Of a stretch of DNA of 64,000 nucleotides, positions 58,111 to 64,000 are shown one piece after another. Below the pieces are notes generated by a model, which ran no database searches, had not been told where the DNA came from, and saw only the letters and a list, made by a program, of their open reading frames with translations. Position 1 is the first letter of the stretch. Each line of letters begins with the position of its first letter. This stretch comes from Larix kaempferi. Lineage: Eukaryota > Streptophyta > Pinopsida > Pinales > Pinaceae. The stretch covers positions 186,001-250,000 of the forward strand of contig BSBM01000252.1 of the NCBI GenBank assembly GCA_027924585.1, written 5' to 3'. Position numbers and translations under genes: made by a program.

Positions 58111-58291
58111 TAGCATTTCACACATAAAAGTTAAACACACACACATGTAAATAACTAATACTGTATATATATCTGATGCTGTATCAAAAAGTATAATATG
58201 AGTTTTGGATCATAAGTCTATCACAAGTTATGTCATAAGATACAAAAACCGGGCTTGATGGCCTCAAAAATATACATAAAATATCCTTCCC

Positions 58292-58590
58292 CTATGGAGA
58301 AGGAGGGGCCTCATCGACATCTACTACATCTCGATAACACATGACCAACCTAGCTATTTTCCGTAGCAACCTAATCCATGTTGGCGGTACACCAACTACA
58401 TCCTCTTGCATAGCAAGAGGCATCCGCTCAATACGATGTGGAGGAATATCATGAGTCAACCGACTCATCTTCCTCTCTATGGCCCCTAGCATAGCATCTG
58501 ATGCAACCACATCAGTTGGCCTTACAAAAACATTAGGATGTCCCTCAGGACGGCGGATCGGTCCAACATCTGCATATGACACTTTGTTAG
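58292..58590 (-). pseudogene. Antisense gene of C, 3' part only
   Basis: - strand frame, open from the D junction to a stop at 58292: DVGPIRRPEGHPNVFVRPTD, MSRLTHDIPPHRIERMPLAM, VVGVPPTWIRLLRKIARLVM. It matches A's last exon almost throughout and is free of stops although the sense genes around it are broken. It begins just after tatgcag, which corresponds to the intron end in A. Upstream, the frame runs by chance into D's gag, giving a false 173-residue fusion. Confidence 0.75.
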
Positions 58591-58599
58591 TATTTCCAA

Positions 58600-58968
58600 T
58601 TTGAAGCACTGCTACTTTGCAGTTTGCTTGATGATCATCAAAAGATGCATAGATTTTAGGAGTTGAGATGGCCATATCCTCCATAGTAACAACTTCTTCA
58701 ATGTTATGTATCATTCGAGGATGATATTTCTTGTGGGAGAAATAATACAACTTATGATTCTCTCCACATCCCCAACATTGCATTGGTTCCATGGGCCTTC
58801 CTTCTGCTAGCATAACTCACTTGAATATTCCTTGCACCGGTTTCTCTTGTCAAACATTTCTTGGATGATACTTATAGGGTACATGTCTAAATTCTTTCTT
58901 CCTTGGATCAATATTTCCCTTTGGATTTCCTCTTCCTGTTTGATGCTCCTCAAATATGCCCTTCTTTT
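58600..58968 (-). pseudogene. gag: gag 3' part of chromovirus D
   Basis: The - strand text matches the end of B's gag: a basic stretch (GNIDPRKKEFRHV), then PMQCWGCGENHKLYYF at 58783-58739, then TPKIYASFDDHQA. The last Cys of the zinc knuckle is Phe. Stops at about 58850 and 58818 lie upstream. It is cut at 58968 by the LTR of F. Confidence 0.8.
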
Positions 58969-59569
58969 TGTTGAAATATTGTAACTTTGAAGAATATTCT
59001 ATTGTATTTTATTATTGTAATTTATTCGGAGATGTTTTATTCCTCCACCGAGATGTTATTATTACATTTGGTCATGTAAATTCATTGAGTAAATCCTCCT
59101 TTGTAAGTCGAGGCATTAGATCCCCCTAGATTCAAATGTAATGGGGTTTTTAAGTCCCCTAGAGGAGTTGGCCCAGTCAGCATTAGTTGAGTGGTAAAGT
59201 TAGTTGAGGCCGACATGTCAAGTTGTAAAATTAAAGTAGAAGTGAATGTATAAATAGAGAGCTATGCTCTCCCATTTATTCATTCATTCACACACACACA
59301 CACTCACTTGTGTAATTCACAATGGAGAGAGAGAGAGATATATATGCAAGGAGAAGGAGCACTTGTTTGGGGTTTTATCTTTGTACTTTTGATCATCTAT
59401 ATTGAGTAAGTTTTGCTGGGTTTTCTTCCCCTAGAGGGTTTCCTAGGATAAATTTGTGTCTCTTGTGTTTATGTTGTGCTTGTTATTCTTTCAGTGATCA
59501 TATATATGCTATTCTTGTGAAATTGAATGAACATTGATGTTATCTATCTTATCATATTGAATCTTAACA
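58969..59569 (+). repeat. 5' LTR of F
   Basis: 601 bp, starting TGTTGAAATATTG and ending TCTTAACA. A TATA-like tataaatagagag is at 59249, and a CA microsatellite follows at 59291-59303. Confidence 0.88.
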
Positions 59570-59583
59570 TGGTATCAGAGCTA
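59570..59583 (+). other. Primer binding site of F
   Basis: tggtatcagagcta directly after the LTR (initiator tRNA-Met type). Confidence 0.9.
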
Positions 59584-61740
59584 GTCTGAAAGAAGGCAAT
59601 GTATGGCATTTACGACACTTGTTTCACTTGCGACAAAATTTTGAAAGTTAGGGCTTTGTATAGAAAAACCTAGTAAGCGTGGAAATTTCGCTATAAATCA
59701 CTTTTGGCGAAGGTTAAGGATCTGAAACTTTGGAAGGAAGAATATGAAAATTTCATGTACCTTGTGTCTGCATTTCAGCCTCATATTCATTGTACTTTGT
59801 GAGATATGATCCGTACAAGTTAGGGTTTCTTCCTCTTCAAGAATGAATCCCTAAACAGGTGACCTAGGGAAAAAGGTCATATCTTGGGATAGGAAGCTCG
59901 AAATCAAATTATGTAAAATTTGAAAGTTAGGGAATAAAATATAGTTTCACAGGTCTGAGTATCAAAGGCCGAAGTTGAAATAGTGACATGTGGCATGTCG
60001 TACAAGTTTTCTATGCTGTTTCATCCCATAAATAGGTCATGTTGGGAAAATTAGCATATCTCTCTCATGGAGAATCCAATGAATCTCAAATATGTGGGGT
60101 TGTAAATATTATAGGTCCGGATACCACAGGCCGAAGTTTCAGACCCTGAGGATTCGAAATTTCAGATATACACCAGAAACAACAAGGCACATCGGAAATA
60201 TCTCAATGGAGAAAATCAAAGAAGAGGAGGAAGAAGCTTTCACTTAGGGTTTTCAGTTTTTTAGGTATGGAAGGACCGTATACAATGTTGAAGACACCTG
60301 ATGCAACATTCGAAACTTTTAAAATGGATTTGGAATCCCTTCATCATATATATTAATCTTCCATCAAATGTTGCAGGAGGAAGGAGATTGAAAATTAGTT
60401 TTTTTCCAGGTTCTACAAGTAAGAAGAAACCCTAGGAAGGTTGGGAGACTCATAGGGCAGCAATGAAGGAGGTTTAAATGGAATTAGTATTCTATAATAC
60501 TAGAAACATGAATCTATATAATATGTTTACAAGTGATCTACTTTGGACGATTAGGGTTTTACCCTTATAGAGAAGACTACAAGCAATCTTGACAGGTAAG
60601 ACTTGATGAGATGCACATATGTTTTGAAATCTGTTTTATTTATCTGATGATTAAGTTCATGATATGTTTGTATTCATATTATTTAAGTTAGTACAATTAT
60701 GATTAATTTTATATTTGTTTGATCACCTTAGTAAAAGTATGAATGCATGTGAATGATAGAATACATTCATTAATTAAGGGTTATGACACTTATGATTGTA
60801 CTAATGCACTTGTGGTGTTGTATGAGGATGATGTTGTCTGCTAACATGAAAGGTACATGAAGAAAGAAAAATCAAGTTCTAGATCAAGAATATATGAACA
60901 TGATGACATGAAGACAAAGACTCATCCATAGTATTTGATCACATAGAAGCTCTACTTACGAGGATGGATAGAAGTTCAAAGACATATAATCATGATTCTA
61001 TCATAAAGGGAAAATAGAGATTAAGAGGGAGGAAACCACACAAACATAAAAGATAAGTATTTGAGTTGTTATTTGAATTACTTCTTGAATCTCTAAATAG
61101 TTAATGATATTGCTCGTAATAATTGTATGCATATTTTTATTCCTGGAATCTAGAAATATATCATGCATAGTGTAAGCATTCATATAGCATTGAACAATAT
61201 ACTACTAATATGCATATGATGGGTAAGTTGGACAAACATTCCATTGTTGCTTGTCTAGAACAAAACCTCTTTGCTGACATGCTGGGAGCTGTGTACGCTC
61301 TTGATAGTATTTTCTGGTAGAGATGGAAGGCATCTAGATAGCCACTGTATGCATACAAGATATGGAAAAGTGTTGTGCCAAAGTATTGGTCAAGATAGTT
61401 GCATCACTATGTGAATCGTATCAGTATGCATAATAGGTTATCATTGAAATGTCAACATGATTTGATGATTATGAAGTGTTACTAATCATGTAATTGAATT
61501 TGATTTGTAGGAAAGATCATGTGCTATGATCTACAAAAGAAGGATGATGAACACTTGTTCCAAATAACAAGTGATGAATGTTCAACACGAAGACTTACAA
61601 ATCAAACATACTATAGAAGTACAAAGGAAGGCTCATGGATAGAGGATTCTCTTAGAAAGAAGGAGAGGATCATGACAAGATGTTTGATCCAGTGGCTAGA
61701 CACACTTCCAGAGATAGATTACACCCATGGATTACAAGAC
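59584..61740 (+). other. Decayed gag/protease/integrase region of F, no readable gene
   Basis: No ORF with a known motif. A copia element should carry gag and integrase here, so this part is replaced or badly decayed. The small ORF 61519-61764 matches nothing I recognise; its end (LEWCN) runs into the RT remnant. Confidence 0.45.
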
Positions 61741-62020
61741 CGTTCTCTTGAATGGTGTAATTGAAGAAGAAGTGCATATTGAGCAAACTCCCAGGATTCG
61801 ATAGAGAATCACATGATTGAAGAAGGCTTTGTACGGGTTCAACAGGTACCCAGGATCGATAGTCATTTGATGAGATTGATGATCACCATAGGTGATGCGG
61901 ATTTCAACCTTTTCTACAAGTTTGAATATGGTTTCTATATACAGATGACATGCTTCTCTCAAATGGATGCAAGAAGGAACTCACCATAGAGTTTGAGTGA
62001 TCTTGAGGCTCATATCAGTA
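61741..62020 (+). pseudogene. RT remnant of copia F
   Basis: Traces in shifting frames: LNGVIEEEVHIEQTPGF, KKALYGF, DADFNLFYKFEYGF, and TDDMLLSNGCKKELTIEFE where copia RT has the YVDD box and its sequel. E has the corresponding text (KKALYGLKQSPKNWYGR, LLYVDDLFVTGDD). Many small deletions. Clearly non-functional. Confidence 0.65.
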
Positions 62021-62279
62021 GACCCATCTGACGGGATATGGCATGGATAGATATGCAGAAGATCACTCAATGAAGAGTGTGCATGATGTTCAGTCACAGA
62101 GGGAGGACAATACTTAGATGTAGAAGACTCCACTTCAGAGGGAGTAGATATCAGAGTTAATGAATCTTGGCATTATTCTTGTGATTAGATATGTGGCTGA
62201 TATTTTTCCTTAGCCAAGGAAAATGTGAAGTAGAGATCCAAGATAATGGACAGTGGTTTCTACAGTTTACAGACAGATG

Positions 62280-62875
62280 ATATATTTGACTAATACCAGG
62301 TTGAGCCTAGACGTGTTCACCTGGTAGCTGCAAAGCATGTGATGATGTACCTAAAAGGTACGATAGAATTTGGTCTATACTATGTTGGAGATCATGACTA
62401 CAGATTGTATGGTTATACATATGCAGATTGGGCCGGAAGTGTCTCAGATAGCACCTCAGGTGGATGTTATTGTATGGGATCCGCCATGATCTCATGGTTT
62501 AGCAGGAAGCAATCCAGTGTTTCTCTCAACACAGCTGAAGCAGAGTATATAGCAACTTGTTTTGCTAGTTGTGAGGCCATATGCCTTTGAAAGTTGATGT
62601 AAGGACTATTTGACCTGGAGTTGGATACCACAGTGATTCTATGTGACAACTAGAGTTGTATAAAGACGACGGAGAACCTAGTGTTACATGACAAGTCAAA
62701 GAACATAGAAATATGGTGTTTTTATATACGAGATATGGTACAGAAGGGAGCTATAAAGCTCCAGTATGTGAGCACTGATGATCAAGTTGCTGATGTTTTG
62801 ACTAAGCCTCTATCTCGAGTGAAGTTTGAGTACTTCCATGACAAGATTGGTGTGGTTCGAAAGGACTTTCCTTGA
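62280..62875 (+). pseudogene. RNase H of copia F
   Basis: VHLVAAKHVMMYLKGTIEFG-type text is followed by YGYTYADWAGSVSD with the catalytic Asp, and by MISWFSRKQSSVSLNTAEAE. After stops near 62588 and 62650 the end reads IRDMVQKGAIKLQYVS and ADVLTKPLSRVKFEYF, stopping at 62873. It matches the same region of E. The best-preserved gene part of F. Confidence 0.85.
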
Positions 62876-62888
62876 AAGGGGGAGAAGT
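62876..62888 (+). other. Polypurine tract of F
   Basis: aaagggggagaag directly after the pol stop. The LTR does not follow; tandem arrays do. Confidence 0.6.
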
Positions 62889-62891
62889 GCT

Positions 62892-63066
62892 GATGTTGCA
62901 GTGGGATTGTATCATCTTTGGACACATGGCCTAAAGGGATCCATAGACTCTTCTCTCTGAGAATGTGATGATGATGATGATGTTGCAGTGGGATTGTATC
63001 ACCCTTGGACACATGGCCTAAAGGGATCCATAGAATCTTGTCTCCGAGAATGTGATGATGATGATG
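62892..63066 (+). repeat. Two units of 87 bp in F
   Basis: gatgttgcagtgggattgta starts at 62892 and 62979, each followed by tggacacatggcctaaaggg and ending in gatgatgatgatg. Confidence 0.85.
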
Positions 63067-63070
63067 TTGT

Positions 63071-63600
63071 GGTGGAAAATCCTAGATTTGATCTAGATTA
63101 CATCCAGTATGAAAAAGGGTTGGCACTGTGGTGGAAAATCCTAGATTTGATCTAGGTCACATTCAGTATGAAAAAGGACTGGCACTATGGTGGAAAATCC
63201 TAGATTTTATCTAGGTCACATCTAGTATGAAAAAGGACTAGCACTGTGGTGGAAAATCCTAGATTTGATCTAGGTCACATCCAATATGAAAAAGGACTGG
63301 CACTATGGTTGAAAATCCTAGATTTTATCTAGGTCACATCCAGTATGAAAAAGGACTGGCACTGTGGTGGAAAATCCTAGATTTGATCTAGGTCACATCC
63401 AGGAAGAAAAAAAATTGGCAGTGTGGTGGAAAATCCTAGATTTGATCTAGGTCACATCAAGTATGAAAAAGGACTGACAGTGTGGTGGAAAATCCTAGAT
63501 TTGATCTAGGTCACATCCAGTATGAAAAGGGACTGGAACCGTGGTGGAAAATCCTAGATTTGATCTAGGTCACATCCAGTATGAAAAAGGACTAACACTC
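63071..63600 (+). repeat. Nine units of 59 bp in F
   Basis: ggtggaaaatcctagatttg starts at 63071, 63130, 63189, 63248, 63307, 63366, 63425, 63484 and 63543, an exact 59-bp period with few differences between units. Each unit holds the near-palindrome cctagatttgatctagg. Confidence 0.95.
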
Positions 63601-64000
63601 ATGTGGTTGGATTGTATCATCCTTAGACTTCAGACCAGAATGGATCCGGTGACTTCTATCCTCGTGAATGTGGTTGGATTGTATCATCGTTGGACTTCAG
63701 TCTAGAACTGATTTGATTAATTATGTTCTCGAGAATGTGGTGGGATTGTATCATCCCTGGACTTATGTCCTAAAGTGAGAGGGACTGATCATCCTGTAAC
63801 TGGATCAGGATCACATCATCCTTGGACTTATGTCCTAAAGTGAGAGGGACTGATGATCCCGTAATTGGATCAATATTGCATCATCCTTCGACTTATGTCC
63901 TAAAGTGAAAGGGATTGATCATCCCATAATTGGATCATGTGATCGAAAGATCACGATGATGATGTTGCTGATCGAAAGATCAAGATGATGTTGCTGATCG
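63601..64000 (+). repeat. Array of 65-bp and related units in F
   Basis: acttatgtcctaaagtgaga recurs at 63761, 63826 and 63891 (65-bp period). Units with gtggttggattgtatcatc lie at 63603-63720. At the end, gatcgaaagatca repeats begin. The array continues beyond the window. Confidence 0.88.

Larger units (their letters stand above)
43678..58590 (+). mobile_element. Tat element C, inserted in D, lacking a 3' LTR
   Basis: 5' LTR, tRNA-Arg-type primer site, leader, gag, protease, linker, RT, RNase H, integrase, extra RNase H and the 3' part of the antisense gene all match element A in order. No 3' LTR, polypurine tract or PMD part is found; D text resumes at about 58583-58612. The left boundary is 43673-43678, depending on whether the LTR starts at tgcggc or cggcta. 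It contains block H. Older or equal in age to A by its number of stops, but that is not measured. Confidence 0.85.
38900..58968 (-). mobile_element. Chromovirus D (- strand, split by Tat element C and cut by copia F)
   Basis: pol, chromodomain, polypurine tract and 3' LTR lie at 40395-43677 and to the left. The gag zinc-knuckle region lies at about 58600-58968, after element C. Reading D on the - strand, gag stops at about 58600 and protease resumes at 43677 with almost nothing missing. The gag is cut again at 58968 by F, so the rest of gag and the 5' LTR lie beyond the window. Related to B but clearly diverged and more decayed. Confidence 0.8.
58969..64000 (+). mobile_element. Ty1/copia element F (truncated by window end)
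   Basis: It begins with an LTR of 601 bp and a Met-type primer site, and ends outside the window. The interior is largely decayed: RT remnants at about 61750-62020, a readable RNase H end at 62280-62875, a polypurine tract and long tandem arrays. The left flank tcttt (58964-58968) would be one copy of the target duplication. Same general layout as E, including arrays between RNase H and the 3' LTR, but different LTR sequence. Confidence 0.85.

Noticed and set aside
58292-58813. 173-residue - strand ORF joining a zinc knuckle to the antisense gene
   Set aside because: The upstream third is gag of D and the rest is the antisense gene of C; the fusion is created by the insertion junction. Only the parts are reported.
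62782-63600. Regular repeats at right end as a CRISPR-like array
   Set aside because: Units are contiguous copies without unique spacers, inside a plant copia element.

Overview
This window looks like a repeat-rich intergenic block of a large plant nuclear genome. I see no cellular gene, rRNA, tRNA or bacterial-style feature. Nearly everything that can be assigned is LTR retrotransposon. There are two Ty3/gypsy Tat-lineage elements with tRNA-Arg-type primer sites, two Ty3/gypsy chromoviruses of Tekay/Del type, and two Ty1/copia elements, stacked inside one another. A gymnosperm or other large-genome seed plant is my inference; the sequence does not prove it.

Nest, left to right. Host repeat I (1-380, 3246-4440, from 36807) is split by Tat element A (4441-36806). 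A is complete, with two LTRs of about 960 bp and a diverged 5-bp target duplication. A is itself interrupted by chromovirus B (10614-19408, + strand, duplication cttcg/ctttg) and by an old unclassified insertion G (23090-32444). G carries copia element E (23699-31022, - strand, duplication aaggg). To the right, chromovirus D lies on the - strand: its 3' LTR ends at 40364, pol runs 40395-43677, and its gag reappears at about 58600-58968. D is split by Tat element C (43678 to about 58590, + strand), which has no visible 3' LTR and holds an unexplained 4.5-kb block H (49850-54360). D's gag is then cut by copia element F (58969 to beyond the window).

The coding regions are decayed by stops, frameshifts and lost catalytic residues. 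Most in-frame stops sit where Gln or Arg is expected (CAG to TAG, CGA to TGA), the trace expected of methylated, silenced DNA.

The most interesting object is on the - strand of Tat element A. Downstream of an extra RNase H, and convergent with it, is a gene-like ORF from 33201 to 22630. Its first half resembles the plant mobile domain (PMD). It reads on across insertion G and across a 104-bp AT-rich segment that behaves like a spliceosomal intron, with GT donor, TACTAAC branch site and a mutated acceptor. Tat element C keeps the same C-terminal part in the same place and orientation. An intron on the antisense strand cannot be removed from the element's genomic RNA, so it would survive retrotransposition. 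This points to an antisense, intron-containing cargo gene carried by this Tat family.
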